The translations under genes and the position numbers were made by a program. The notes beneath the pieces are model-generated. The model was given only the letters and a program-made list of their open reading frames with translations, was not told the DNA's origin and made no database searches. From JBCDBD01 sp039184335 (GTDB taxonomy: Bacteria; Bacteroidota; Bacteroidia; Flavobacteriales; Flavobacteriaceae): a DNA stretch of 64,000 nucleotides. The stretch covers positions 1 to 64,000 of the forward strand of contig JBCDBD010000007.1 of NCBI GenBank assembly GCA_039184335.1, in the 5' to 3' direction. Shown in pieces: positions 49,142 to 57,946 of the stretch (positions are counted from its first letter, which is position 1; each line of letters opens with the position of its first letter).

Positions 49142-49173
49142 ACCGCCCTTTGCACACAAAGGGCGGTTTTTTT
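49142..49173 (+). terminator. Strong intrinsic terminator after DUF2853
   Basis: A perfect 11-bp GC-rich stem ACCGCCCTTTG / CAAAGGGCGGT with a 4-nt loop, followed by ten Ts (to 49173 with the stem's last T). Confidence 0.92.
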
Positions 49174-49184
49174 ATCTTCTCAAA

Positions 49185-50015
49185 ATGATTGAACTAGGAA
49201 ATTATAATGCGCTAAAGATAAATCGCAGTACCCGTATAGGGCTTTTTCTCGAAGACGGTGAAGGTACTGAGATATTTCTGCCCAACAAGTATGTTCCGGC
49301 TAGCTTTCAAATTGGGGACATACTTGATGTATTTTGTTATTTAGATAGCAATGAGAGACCTATAGCGACTACCTTGAATCCCTTGGTCATAAGAAATACA
49401 TTCGCGTTTTTACAGGTAGCTTCGGTCAATCAATATGGGGCATTTTTGGATTGGGGCCTAGAAAAACATCTTTTTGTGCCCTTTAGGGAACAATTGGCCA
49501 AGATGAAAGAAGGTGAGCGTTATGTCGTATATTGTTATCTGGACGAAGAATCATTTCGTTTAATGGCATCAATGCGGTTAAATAGGTTCTTGAGCAATGA
49601 GAATTTAGATTACACCATGGGCAACCAAGTGAACCTCTTAATTTCTCGAAAGACCGATTTAGGGTTTGAGGCAGTTGTTGATAACAAGCACAAAGGCCTT
49701 ATTTTTTACGATGATGTATTTAAAGAAATTCAAATTGGTGACAGTCTAAAGGGATATGTGAAGAATATCAGACCAGATAAAAAAATTGATCTTTCCCTTG
49801 AACCATTTGGTTTTGAAAAAATGGAACCCGCTGTCCAAATGATTTATGACAAGTTGTTGTCTTCAAATGGGTATTTGGCCTTACATGATAAAACAGCGCC
49901 GCAAGAGATAAAAAATCAGCTGCAGATGAGTAAGAAGACATTCAAAAAAGCCATCGGGTCATTGTATAGAGCGCGAAAGATAGTGATCAAGAATGATGGC
50001 ATTTATTTGATTTAG
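49185..50015 (+). CDS. CvfB-like S1 RNA-binding protein
   Basis: A 276-aa protein resembling CvfB (conserved virulence factor B), with two to three S1-like OB domains (residues about 1-60, 65-130 with 'VASVNQYGAFLDWGLEKHLFVP', and 140-205 with 'GLIFYDDVFKEIQIGD') and a C-terminal winged helix (about 225-276, 'MSKKTFKKAIGSLYRARKIVI'). CvfB proteins bind RNA and affect translation or virulence in Gram-positive bacteria; the role in Bacteroidota is not established. The terminator before it indicates a separate transcript from menD. Confidence 0.85.
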   Translation: MIELGNYNALKINRSTRIGLFLEDGEGTEIFLPNKYVPASFQIGDILDVFCYLDSNERPIATTLNPLVIRNTFAFLQVASVNQYGAFLDWGLEKHLFVPFREQLAKMKEGERYVVYCYLDEESFRLMASMRLNRFLSNENLDYTMGNQVNLLISRKTDLGFEAVVDNKHKGLIFYDDVFKEIQIGDSLKGYVKNIRPDKKIDLSLEPFGFEKMEPAVQMIYDKLLSSNGYLALHDKTAPQEIKNQLQMSKKTFKKAIGSLYRARKIVIKNDGIYLI

Positions 50016-50170
50016 CAAAAGAACGGCTTATCTGAAACGCATTCAAGATCAATATTTGTAAGAATGCTATTTTTCTTTTAAGCAAAAATTCTACATTTGC
50101 AACATGATTTTTGTTTAACTATTTGAAAGCGATATTGTTAGCTACTTTCTAACTTTAATCAATCCAACAT

Positions 50171-50770
50171 ATGCCGTTTATAGAAGAAAATGATTTGCTA
50201 GATTTACACAAAGATGTTGAAAAAGCCCAAATTATCAATGAACGATTGCTTGATCAAATCAAGTTTAAGAATAAAGACCTAAAAAAATTAAAGGTACAGC
50301 GAAATATACTTTTAGGGATTACAGGACTTTTCATAGTGAGCGTGTTGGCAATCACCTCTTTTACCGCTGGTCTCAGTAGCTCGAATAAATTTGAAAACCA
50401 AAATAACCTTCTGGTGTCCATCGATAGTTTAGACGCTATCAAAACACGTATAGATAATCTAAGGGAACAAAACAAAGAATTAAGCTTGGTCAACGAATTT
50501 TATTTAGCAAAGAAATTTCTTCAAAAAGAGAGAATATATTCCGTTCAGGTGAAATCCTTTGTTGAGAACAACGTAACCTTAGCCTCTGAGGCACTTACCA
50601 ACACCTTATTTGTGAAGACCAATCCTTTCTATGCCTATTCCCTTGGTAATTTCGAAACATTGGGTGAAGCGCAAAAATTCAGGCAACAACTGGTAAATAT
50701 GGGTTTCAAAGATGCCTTTGTTGCTTCATATCAAGATGGCAAGCGAGTCAAAATCGAAGATCCCTATTAG
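50171..50770 (+). CDS. Single-TM protein with coiled coil and SPOR-like C-terminus
   Basis: A 199-aa protein. Residues 1-50 are charged and cytoplasmic with a coiled-coil tendency. One transmembrane helix (about 52-75, LLGITGLFIVSVLAITSFTAG) is followed by a second coiled coil (about 80-120, 'DSLDAIKTRIDNLREQNKEL'). The C-terminal 75 residues ('YSVQVKSFVEN...FYAYSLGNFETLGEAQKFRQQLVNMGFKDAFV') resemble a SPOR fold, which binds denuded peptidoglycan. It may therefore act at the cell envelope. TACATTTG (50092-50099) is a -7-like box 71 bases upstream. It is two bases from menA, so the two are co-transcribed. Confidence 0.78.
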   Translation: MPFIEENDLLDLHKDVEKAQIINERLLDQIKFKNKDLKKLKVQRNILLGITGLFIVSVLAITSFTAGLSSSNKFENQNNLLVSIDSLDAIKTRIDNLREQNKELSLVNEFYLAKKFLQKERIYSVQVKSFVENNVTLASEALTNTLFVKTNPFYAYSLGNFETLGEAQKFRQQLVNMGFKDAFVASYQDGKRVKIEDPY

Positions 50771-50772
50771 TT

Positions 50773-51678
50773 TTGAAAAAAGTCAGGGCATGGGTGCATG
50801 CCGCTAGGTTGCGAACGTTACCGCTTTCGGTTTCGGGGATTATCGTGGGTACAGCTTTGGCCAACTCCCTTGGTTTTTATAACACGTTGATTTTTATAGG
50901 GGCAATATTGACCACTATCATGTTCCAGGTTACCTCTAATCTTGCCAACGACTATGGAGATGGCATGAAAGGAACTGATGATGATAGAATAGGCCCTAAG
51001 CGGGCATTTCAAAGTGGAATGTTATCGAAGAAGGAATTGCGGCGGGGTATCTTTTTTTCAAGTGTACTGGGATTTGTGTTGGCGATGGGCTTGATTTACA
51101 TTGCATTCGGGAAGGAACATTTGAACTACATTTTCTTTTTCTCGGTTTTGGGTATGCTTAGTATTTGGGCTGCCATAAAGTATACTGTGGGCAGTTCCCC
51201 ATACGGATATAGGGGATTGGGAGATATTTTTGTATTCCTCTTTTTTGGCCAGGTCTCAGTGCTTGGTACGATGTTTCTCTATACCAAAAGCATAACACTA
51301 CTAGCGTTCTTACCGTCAGTGACCATCGGATTGCTATGTACGGGGGTATTGAATTTGAACAATTTAAGAGATGTCGTTTCTGATCAAAAACATGGCAAGA
51401 ATACACTGGTGGTGAAGATGGGGTTTGCCAATGGAAAAAGGTATCATTATGTATTGTTGATGCTCAGTTTTTTTTCTATGGCCATGTATACCGTTCTTTC
51501 AAAGTCAAATTTTTATAATGCCTATTACCTTTTAGCTTTTTTACCTGTTTTTTTGCATATGCACAAGGTTATGGTGACAAATGAGCCTGTACTTTTAGAT
51601 ACCGAATTGAAGAAGCTGGCCTTGTCAACATTTCTTCTGGCACTGCTCTTTTTAATGGCTGTCAATAATTTTTTGTAA
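50773..51678 (+). CDS. menA: 1,4-dihydroxy-2-naphthoate polyprenyltransferase
   Basis: A 301-aa UbiA-family membrane enzyme attaching the isoprenoid chain to DHNA. It has eight to nine helices and both Asp-rich motifs: 'NDYGDGMKGTDDDRIGPKRA' (about residues 59-78) and 'NNLRDVVSDQKHGKNTL' (about 196-212). The predicted start is TTG at 50773 (MKKVRAWVHAARLRTLPLSV), which matches the family N-terminus; no ATG lies nearby. It follows the SPOR-like gene after two bases. The response regulator downstream has its own -7-like box overlapping the menA stop. Confidence 0.92.
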   Translation: MKKVRAWVHAARLRTLPLSVSGIIVGTALANSLGFYNTLIFIGAILTTIMFQVTSNLANDYGDGMKGTDDDRIGPKRAFQSGMLSKKELRRGIFFSSVLGFVLAMGLIYIAFGKEHLNYIFFFSVLGMLSIWAAIKYTVGSSPYGYRGLGDIFVFLFFGQVSVLGTMFLYTKSITLLAFLPSVTIGLLCTGVLNLNNLRDVVSDQKHGKNTLVVKMGFANGKRYHYVLLMLSFFSMAMYTVLSKSNFYNAYYLLAFLPVFLHMHKVMVTNEPVLLDTELKKLALSTFLLALLFLMAVNNFL

Positions 51679-51710
51679 TTTTGATTGCTATAATCTAAAC
51701 TTTTTCTGCT

Positions 51711-52466
51711 TTGGAACACCCCATTAAGATACTTATAGTCGAAGATAATGTGATTATTGCCGATGATATGCAGTCTATGCTAGAAGAGATTGGCTATGAA
51801 ATTGTCGATAATGTCATTGTCTATGAACAAGCGGTCGAAGTATTGAAGAACAACCATGTAGATCTGGTGTTGATCGATATTATTCTCGCCTCAGATAAAA
51901 CAGGGATTGACTTAGGAAAACACATTAGGGATGTTTACAATATTCCGTTCATTTTTGTAACATCAAATTCTGATAGGGCGACTGTTGAGAATGCAAAAAC
52001 GGTCAAACCAGATGGATATTTGGTCAAACCTTTCGAACAACAGGATCTTTATACCTCTATAGAGATTGCCCTTTCCAATTTTAACTATTCAAAAAAATCC
52101 TCAAGTATGGGCATGATGGAAAATAGCCCAGATACCATGGTCTCCAATTCTGTCTTGAAAGATTCTATTTTTGTCAAAAAGCAACATCTATACTACAGGA
52201 TTCAGTTTGGGGATATCCAATTTATAAAGGCCGATAATGTGTACTTGGAAGTAAACACCGTTGATAAAAAGTTTTTGGTACGCTCACCTTTAAAAGATTA
52301 CCTCGAAAAACTACCTAAAGATAAATTTTATCGGGCGCATAAGTCATATATTGTGAATGTAGACCACATCGATGCGATTAACTCTAAAGATATCATGATC
52401 AATAACACCTTGATACCAATTTCAAAAGATTTTAAGGAGTTCATTATCTCCTCCATGAACTCTTGA
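51711..52466 (+). CDS. LytTR-type response regulator
   Basis: A 251-aa DNA-binding response regulator. The receiver domain (residues 1-125) has the acidic pocket 'VEDN', phosphoacceptor Asp56 (LVLIDIIL), Thr84 and Lys106 (LVKPF). The C-terminal LytTR domain (about 150-250) has 'IQFIKADNVYLEV', 'LPKDKFYRAHKSYIVN' and 'IPISKDFKEFI'. The start is a TTG. TAATTTTG (51675-51682) is a -7-like box overlapping the menA stop. A HisKA_2-type kinase gene follows after 666 bases in the same direction and is the likely partner; the targets are unknown. Confidence 0.92.
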   Translation: MEHPIKILIVEDNVIIADDMQSMLEEIGYEIVDNVIVYEQAVEVLKNNHVDLVLIDIILASDKTGIDLGKHIRDVYNIPFIFVTSNSDRATVENAKTVKPDGYLVKPFEQQDLYTSIEIALSNFNYSKKSSSMGMMENSPDTMVSNSVLKDSIFVKKQHLYYRIQFGDIQFIKADNVYLEVNTVDKKFLVRSPLKDYLEKLPKDKFYRAHKSYIVNVDHIDAINSKDIMINNTLIPISKDFKEFIISSMNS

Positions 52467-52490
52467 TAATAATACTTGTTATCTTTTGAA

Positions 52491-52521
52491 AAAGGCGTCC
52501 TTGAAAAGGACGCCTTTTTTT
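52491..52521 (+). terminator. Terminator of the LytTR gene
   Basis: GGCGTCCTT - GAA - AGGACGCC (52494-52514) with flanking AAA/TTT, followed by seven Ts. Confidence 0.9.
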
Positions 52522-52667
52522 AATTGAACTACTAAAAAAAATAGTACACCACAGTTTTATTATGCTTTACAACAATATTTTTGACACAGAACGCAATAAT
52601 TATACTTTGGTCATGAATTTAAAGTTCAAGAAAGTAATTTTTTCATTTTCATATAGTGTTCTCGTAG

Positions 52668-52704
52668 AAGGGTCTTGTCAAATTTGATGGGACCTTTTCT
52701 TTTT
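52668..52704 (+). terminator. Possible terminator of a small RNA
   Basis: AAGG-(G)-TC-TTG-TCA pairs with TGA-TGG-GA-CCTT using three G-U pairs and one bulge, loop AATT, followed by TTTTCTTTTT. Confidence 0.4.
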
Positions 52705-52919
52705 CAGTAGATAAAAGGAACGATTTTTACGTTTTGTAAGGTAAAAGGTCTTTCCACAAACGGTTAAAAAATCCGATAAATTGCATTTTACCTAAGAATA
52801 CTCTCATTACACAACATAAATGTGGGCTTTCACAACAATATTCCCAAAGCCATACATATTGCATATATTTTTGAATTAACCCTAAAAAACAAGTCTTACC
52901 TAATAATAATGAATACAGT

Positions 52920-52949
52920 AAAAGACCATGCATTTTGTATGGTCTTTTT
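52920..52949 (+). terminator. Hairpin terminator in the LytTR-kinase gap
   Basis: AAAAGACCAT (52920-52929) pairs with ATGGTCTTTT (52939-52948) around a nine-base loop, followed by a further T; no protein gene ends nearby. Confidence 0.6.
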
Positions 52950-53132
52950 CAATTTGAAATGTCAAAAAGTATTTAAAATATGTTGGTCAAAGTCATTATT
53001 CCAATGTTGTTAAACAACAAAAATGTATCTCGATTGTTATATAGTGGTAATTTTGGATTGCATATCAAAAACCGGCAGATAAGACTTTGGGGTTTCAAAA
53101 ATTTGGGTAAGGTGTTTAGCATTAGAAGACCA

Positions 53133-55103
53133 ATGTGGCAGTATCGGTACATAACTTTAGTCCTGTTTGTGAACACACTATTATGTTCAGAATTTACTTC
53201 TGCCCAGTCAAATACCCAAAATCAAGAAAAAAACTCACTTACCGAATTTCAAGAGTATCAATACGTAGAAGAGAAATTCGATTATTTTTTTTCTAGCAAC
53301 AATAGGTATACAGAAGACTCTGGCTACGAATGGCTAGAAACAGTCGGTGTGTATCTAAACAGTGCACATAAAATAAAGGATTCAACAGCAATTCAGCTTT
53401 ATAAGATAATCCAGACCCAAATCTATAATGATTTAGGGGATTATGATAAGAGTATTGGCATAGCCAATGATCTCTATAAAAACAAAGGAAATTTAACCGA
53501 AGAGACCAAGGCAATAATCCTCGATCTTTTAGACGATAACTATGGTAATCTTCAACTGTACGACAAACAGATAGCGATTCGAAAAGAGAAACGTGAACTT
53601 GGGTACACCCAAAACGTTTCTTTTTATGACATCTACTCAAATCTAGGACTTTATCAGGAGGCGAGACGACAGTACATCATGGAGGTACGCCCAACCATAG
53701 CTGACAACGATTCTTACGGTTTGGCAAGACACTATGCCAAAGTTGGGGATTATCTAAGATTGGATAACTCAGCAAAAACGGCAATCAATGAATACAAAAA
53801 GGCCAAGGGATATTTAGACGTATTTATAAACGATGTTTCGAAATCAAAGACCGAACAAGAATTACTTGATAGCGATTTATTACTGGGTCAGATAGAAGGA
53901 AACATTGGAAAGTGCCATGTAAGCCTAAAAGAATACGAAAAGGCAATTCCGTTGCTCGAATCAAGCATCATTAACTTGCAAGAAGCATCCCATGAAAACC
54001 ATGTTCATGAAGTGGCCGAAAACATTCTCGATTTATCCGACGCATACCTACAGCTTGGAAATTTACGTCAGGCAAAGAAAAACTTGGACATTGGTGTTGA
54101 CAATATGCCCATAGCACAAGTAATGAAAAGAAATCGTTTACTTGCAGCCTATTACGACAAAACTGAAAATTTTAAGAATGCGGCGATTTACTACAAGAAA
54201 AATGAAAGGCTGAATGACTCGCTTGCGGAAAATGCATCATCATTACTGAAACAACAGCTGATCACCATTGTGGCCAATGAAGATTTAGAAAACTCACAGC
54301 GGTTGATCGATGAACAAAAAGAAGCCAATGAAAGAATACGTAGCGAGATACAAGCAAAGGATGAGCGCATCAATTTAGTATTTATCTCATTGATATTCAC
54401 ATTATTGGGATTTGCGGGTTTGGTGTATGCCTATTTGAAGAGCATAAAGAACCAACGTTTGATCGAGCAACAGAAACATATTATTGAGAACGCATTGATT
54501 GAAAAGGATTCCCTATTAAAAGAAATTCATCACAGGGTCAAGAACAACCTACAAATGGTTTCAAGCCTCTTGAGCCTGCAGACCAAGAATACACGTAGCA
54601 AAGCTGCCATTGAAGCTTTAGAAGAAGGAAAGAGTAGGGTAAAGGCAATGGCTTTGATACACCAAAAACTTTACCAAAATGATGATTTGTCAGTGATTGA
54701 AATGCAGGGTTATATCGAGAGCCTCATCAATAGTGTACAATCTGTCTATAAAAAAGGGGGGCATAACATTAGCATTACCATTGATGCCGAAGGAACAGAG
54801 TTGGATATTGACAGGGCCATTCCGTTTGGATTGATACTGAATGAACTGGTTTCCAACTCATTCAAATATGCATTCCCTGAAAGTGATGAGAATGGTAAAA
54901 TATACATACATCTGAGAAAAAATGGCGAACAGGGATTTTTTGAATATGCCGACAATGGGGTAGGTTTACCCGAAGATACCGATGAAAGAACAAATTCTTC
55001 AATGGGCATACGTCTTATCAATAGATTGGTCAACCAGTTGCAGTCAAAGTTGAATGTTGACAATGCCAATGAAGGGGTCCGCTTTTGGTTTAACTTTAGT
55101 TAG
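53133..55103 (+). CDS. TPR sensor histidine kinase (HisKA_2 type)
   Basis: About 656 aa. A signal peptide (ITLVLFVNTLLCSEFTSAQ) is followed by TPR repeats over about residues 60-390, one transmembrane helix (LVFISLIFTLLGFAGLVYAYL, about 412-432) and a HisKA_2 dimerisation domain with phosphorylated His in 'LKEIHHRVKNNLQMVSSLLS' (about 460-480). The HATPase domain has 'LNELVSNSFKYAFPE' (N box) and 'YADNGVGLPED' (G1). HisKA_2 kinases usually pair with LytTR or similar regulators, and a LytTR gene lies upstream. I chose ATG 53133 because it gives a proper signal peptide; the frame is open from 52980. Confidence 0.9.
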   Translation: MWQYRYITLVLFVNTLLCSEFTSAQSNTQNQEKNSLTEFQEYQYVEEKFDYFFSSNNRYTEDSGYEWLETVGVYLNSAHKIKDSTAIQLYKIIQTQIYNDLGDYDKSIGIANDLYKNKGNLTEETKAIILDLLDDNYGNLQLYDKQIAIRKEKRELGYTQNVSFYDIYSNLGLYQEARRQYIMEVRPTIADNDSYGLARHYAKVGDYLRLDNSAKTAINEYKKAKGYLDVFINDVSKSKTEQELLDSDLLLGQIEGNIGKCHVSLKEYEKAIPLLESSIINLQEASHENHVHEVAENILDLSDAYLQLGNLRQAKKNLDIGVDNMPIAQVMKRNRLLAAYYDKTENFKNAAIYYKKNERLNDSLAENASSLLKQQLITIVANEDLENSQRLIDEQKEANERIRSEIQAKDERINLVFISLIFTLLGFAGLVYAYLKSIKNQRLIEQQKHIIENALIEKDSLLKEIHHRVKNNLQMVSSLLSLQTKNTRSKAAIEALEEGKSRVKAMALIHQKLYQNDDLSVIEMQGYIESLINSVQSVYKKGGHNISITIDAEGTELDIDRAIPFGLILNELVSNSFKYAFPESDENGKIYIHLRKNGEQGFFEYADNGVGLPEDTDERTNSSMGIRLINRLVNQLQSKLNVDNANEGVRFWFNFS

Positions 55104-55108
55104 TCAAT

Positions 55109-55903
55109 TCATTTGACTTGACTCTTTAATACGACTTTATGCAAAAGTCTGGGAAAGAACCGTTTTAGGTATACCCCCTTGACCTCTTTGCCACCAACAT
55201 AGACTTCGAACTTTCTCTTTACCATGGCAGCTACAATTTTTTTGGCCACAAACGTTGGATCAAGTCCGTTTCGTGTAGCTTGATCATCAAGCAATTGTGG
55301 GCTTCCATCTGCTGTGAGTGCATTTTTGGCCACATTGGTACGAACAAACCCAGGGCATACCAAGGTCACATAGATTCCATCTTTTTCATGCTCCATCCGC
55401 ATGACATCAAAAAAGCCATGTAGCGCATGCTTGGCCCCACAATATCCTGAACGGTAGGGTGACCCAAATTTTCCCATAAGACTGGTAATGGTCACATAAT
55501 GCCCAGAAGCATTGCCAATGAAATGGGCCAGAAGTGTCTTGCTCAATGCCACGGTACCTAGATAATTGATATCAATCAAGTTTTTATACACTTCAAAGTC
55601 AGTTGTCGCGATAAGAGATCTTTGACTGACCCCTGCATTGTTGACCAAAATATCAATTTTGCCAAAGCAATCGATGGCCTTTAAAGCTTTTTGTGGCAAT
55701 GTGTCAAATTTGCTTAAGTCTAACGGTAAGATTTTTACCATTTCAGGGTAGTTGCACCTTTGGCAAACCCTTTCGAGTTCCTTGGACCGCCTAGCGGAAA
55801 TAATGATTTTATACTTCTGGTCATTCAGTTCATAGGTCAATGCTTCACCAATACCCGATGAAGCACCGGTAATCCATACCACTTTATGGTCTGTGTTCCC
55901 CAT
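55109..55903 (-). CDS. SDR-family oxidoreductase
   Basis: A 264-aa classical short-chain dehydrogenase. The cofactor motif is 'WITGASSGIGEALTYEL' (about residues 9-25), then 'NNAGVSQRSL' (about 88-97), catalytic Ser in 'VTITSLMGKFGSP' and Tyr-x3-Lys in 'SGYCGAKHAL' (about 154-163). All catalytic residues are present, in contrast to the photolyase-linked SDR. The sequence after the catalytic site ('RMEHEKDGIYVTLVCPGFVRTN') is typical of DHRS7-like/ketoreductase-type bacterial SDRs with membrane or lipid substrates, but the substrate is unknown. It is divergent from menC with a 43-base gap and convergent with the kinase gene. Confidence 0.9.
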   Translation of the reverse strand: MGNTDHKVVWITGASSGIGEALTYELNDQKYKIIISARRSKELERVCQRCNYPEMVKILPLDLSKFDTLPQKALKAIDCFGKIDILVNNAGVSQRSLIATTDFEVYKNLIDINYLGTVALSKTLLAHFIGNASGHYVTITSLMGKFGSPYRSGYCGAKHALHGFFDVMRMEHEKDGIYVTLVCPGFVRTNVAKNALTADGSPQLLDDQATRNGLDPTFVAKKIVAAMVKRKFEVYVGGKEVKGVYLKRFFPRLLHKVVLKSQVK

Positions 55904-55946
55904 TTTTGTTTTTTAAATATAAAATATAATTAAATTTAACCACCCT

Positions 55947-56999
55947 ATGAAAGCCAGTTATAAAAAGTATACACTTGATTTCAAGCGACCTAGTGGAACA
56001 TCAAGGGGCATCTTGACACAAAAGGAAACATGGTTTCTCGTTATAGGTGATGCTGGTGGGTATGGTATAGGGGAGTGTGGTCTCTTAAAGGGCCTTAGTA
56101 TCGATGATGTTGGTATTTATGAAGAAAAATTAAGATGGGTTTGCCAACATATTTCTTTGGGTAGGTCTGTGTTGGTTGAAAGTTGTAAGCACTACCCATC
56201 AATACAATTTGGTATAGAGCAGGCTTTTTTGTCATTGGCAGCAAAAGATCCATTTCTGCTATTTGCATCCCCTTTTACTGAAAATGAATCGCCAATTCCG
56301 ATAAATGGTTTGATATGGATGGGACAAGAAGATTTCATGTTAAAGCAGATTTCAGAAAAAATACAACAAGGCTTTACCTGTATCAAAATGAAGATTGGGG
56401 CCATGGATTTCAATAAAGAGCTTTCCATTTTACAATCAATTCGAAAACGGTATACGAAAAACCAGATAACACTAAGGGTTGACGCCAACGGTGCTTTTTC
56501 GACAGCTGAAGCATTACATAAATTGCAGCTGCTCTCTGAATACGACATCCATTCCATCGAACAGCCTATAAAACCAAAGAATTGGTCGGTAATGTCTGGG
56601 TTATGTGAAAGATCGGTAATTCCTATAGCACTTGATGAAGAATTGATTGGGGTTTTTGATGTAACACAAAAGGAAGAATTGCTACTAACCATCAAACCAC
56701 AGTACATCATTTTAAAGCCAAGCCTGATTGGCGGGTTCAAAGGGGCCCAAGAATGGATTGCTTTGGCCAAAAAATATGATATCGGTTGGTGGGTGACCAG
56801 CGCATTGGAAAGCAATATCGGATTGAATGCCATTGCACAGTGGACTTTTACCTTAGGCTCACAAATGTATCAGGGCCTGGGGACCGGAAGTCTCTATGAA
56901 AATAATTTTGCCTGTCCGCTTGAGGTTGAAAATGGAAATCTATTTTACAGAAAAGACCTATCTTGGCAGGCTGATCTAAAGCAATACTTATGTATGTAG
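55947..56999 (+). CDS. menC: o-Succinylbenzoate synthase
   Basis: A 350-aa enolase-superfamily enzyme that dehydrates SHCHC to o-succinylbenzoate. Catalytic motifs are 'CIKMKIGAMDF' (Lys-x-Lys, about residues 146-156), 'LRVDANGAFS' (metal Asp, about 178), 'HSIEQPIKPKNW' (metal Glu, about 203), 'ALDEELIG' (metal Asp, about 229) and 'YIILKPSLIGGF' (catalytic Lys, about 254). It is first in a three-gene overlapping operon with a CPBP protease and menE (next start overlaps by ten bases). Confidence 0.93.
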   Translation: MKASYKKYTLDFKRPSGTSRGILTQKETWFLVIGDAGGYGIGECGLLKGLSIDDVGIYEEKLRWVCQHISLGRSVLVESCKHYPSIQFGIEQAFLSLAAKDPFLLFASPFTENESPIPINGLIWMGQEDFMLKQISEKIQQGFTCIKMKIGAMDFNKELSILQSIRKRYTKNQITLRVDANGAFSTAEALHKLQLLSEYDIHSIEQPIKPKNWSVMSGLCERSVIPIALDEELIGVFDVTQKEELLLTIKPQYIILKPSLIGGFKGAQEWIALAKKYDIGWWVTSALESNIGLNAIAQWTFTLGSQMYQGLGTGSLYENNFACPLEVENGNLFYRKDLSWQADLKQYLCM

Positions 57000-57946
57000 A
57001 ACAAGGGTATAAGGGCAATATTGGGTTGTGGAAATATGTTCCATTACCGTTTATGTTTTTTGGCATGTCAGCTTTGTCGCTATTGGCCATTTATGTCTTG
57101 CAAATAGATTTGGAGTCTTTTATGCAAGCAGAGATTGAAAAGAAAGGGAGCAACAGGTTTCTGGCAGAATCGTTACTTCAATTTGCTGCAGGATTATTGA
57201 TTCTTTGGGTCTGGGTAAGGTTTGTACACAAACAATCGTTCCGGTCTTTGACCACATCCAGGGAAAAAGTGGATTGGAAACGCATACTGTTTTCTTTTAG
57301 GCTTTGGGGTGGACTCACCGTTTTACTTACACTGATCGATGTTTATCTGTCACCTGACGACTATGTTTTGAATTTTGATCTCAACAAGTTTTTGGCTTTA
57401 GCGGCCATCGGGGTATTATTGGTTCCGTTACAGACAAGTTTTGAAGAATACTTTTTTAGGGGGTATATGATGCAGGGATTGGGAATCTTGACAAAAAACC
57501 GCTGGGTTCCCTTATTAGTGACCTCAGTGCTTTTTGGGTTGATGCATATTGCAAATCCTGAAGTGGTAAAATTAGGATATGGCATTATGGTCTATTATAT
57601 CGGAACCGGATTTTTTCTGGGTATCATGACTTTGATGGACAACGGACTTGAACTTGCCCTTGGGTTTCATGCTGCGAATAATTTGATCACGGCATTACTG
57701 GTGACTGCTGAGTGGACTGCCTTTCAAACAAATTCAATCTATAAGGATGTTTCAGAACCAGGGTTGGGTTTTGATGTTCTGGTGCCCATACTCGTAATTT
57801 TTCCCATTGTCCTGTTTCTCTTCTCCCGTAGGTACGGATGGAAAGATTGGAAACAGCGATTGACAGGCAGGGTGTACAGCAAAGAAGAATTTACCGCATT
57901 ACATGACAATCGATCAACATTGGAGCACCATCCATCCAAGCTTTAG
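56990..57946 (+). CDS. CPBP-family intramembrane metalloprotease
   Basis: A 318-aa polytopic membrane protein with about eight helices and the CPBP/Abi motifs: 'SFEEYFFRGYMMQGL' (about residues 146-160, Glu-Glu and Arg), 'SVLFGLMHIAN' (His, about 185) and 'ALGFHAANNLI' (His, about 226). These form the metal site, so it is probably an active CAAX-type prenyl endopeptidase-like or bacteriocin-processing protease. Its position between menC and menE, overlapping both, is common in flavobacteria, but any link to menaquinone is not established. Confidence 0.9.
   Translation: MYVEQGYKGNIGLWKYVPLPFMFFGMSALSLLAIYVLQIDLESFMQAEIEKKGSNRFLAESLLQFAAGLLILWVWVRFVHKQSFRSLTTSREKVDWKRILFSFRLWGGLTVLLTLIDVYLSPDDYVLNFDLNKFLALAAIGVLLVPLQTSFEEYFFRGYMMQGLGILTKNRWVPLLVTSVLFGLMHIANPEVVKLGYGIMVYYIGTGFFLGIMTLMDNGLELALGFHAANNLITALLVTAEWTAFQTNSIYKDVSEPGLGFDVLVPILVIFPIVLFLFSRRYGWKDWKQRLTGRVYSKEEFTALHDNRSTLEHHPSKL

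Larger units (their letters stand above)
52522..53132 (+). other. 610-base gap with promoter-like and terminator-like signals
   Basis: No convincing protein gene is seen; the small frames here lack any conserved-looking sequence. It is AT-rich. It holds TTG-N17-TATACTTTG (52581-52609), a terminator-like hairpin at 52668-52704 and a second one at 52920-52949. These could bracket a small RNA of about 90 nt (from about 52615 to 52704). The final 180 bases precede the histidine kinase start chosen at 53133 and probably contain its promoter. Confidence 0.4.

Noticed and set aside
52822..53013. 63-aa frame in the LytTR-kinase gap
   Set aside because: Mostly runs through a terminator hairpin, has no domain or signal sequence and no promoter at the right distance.
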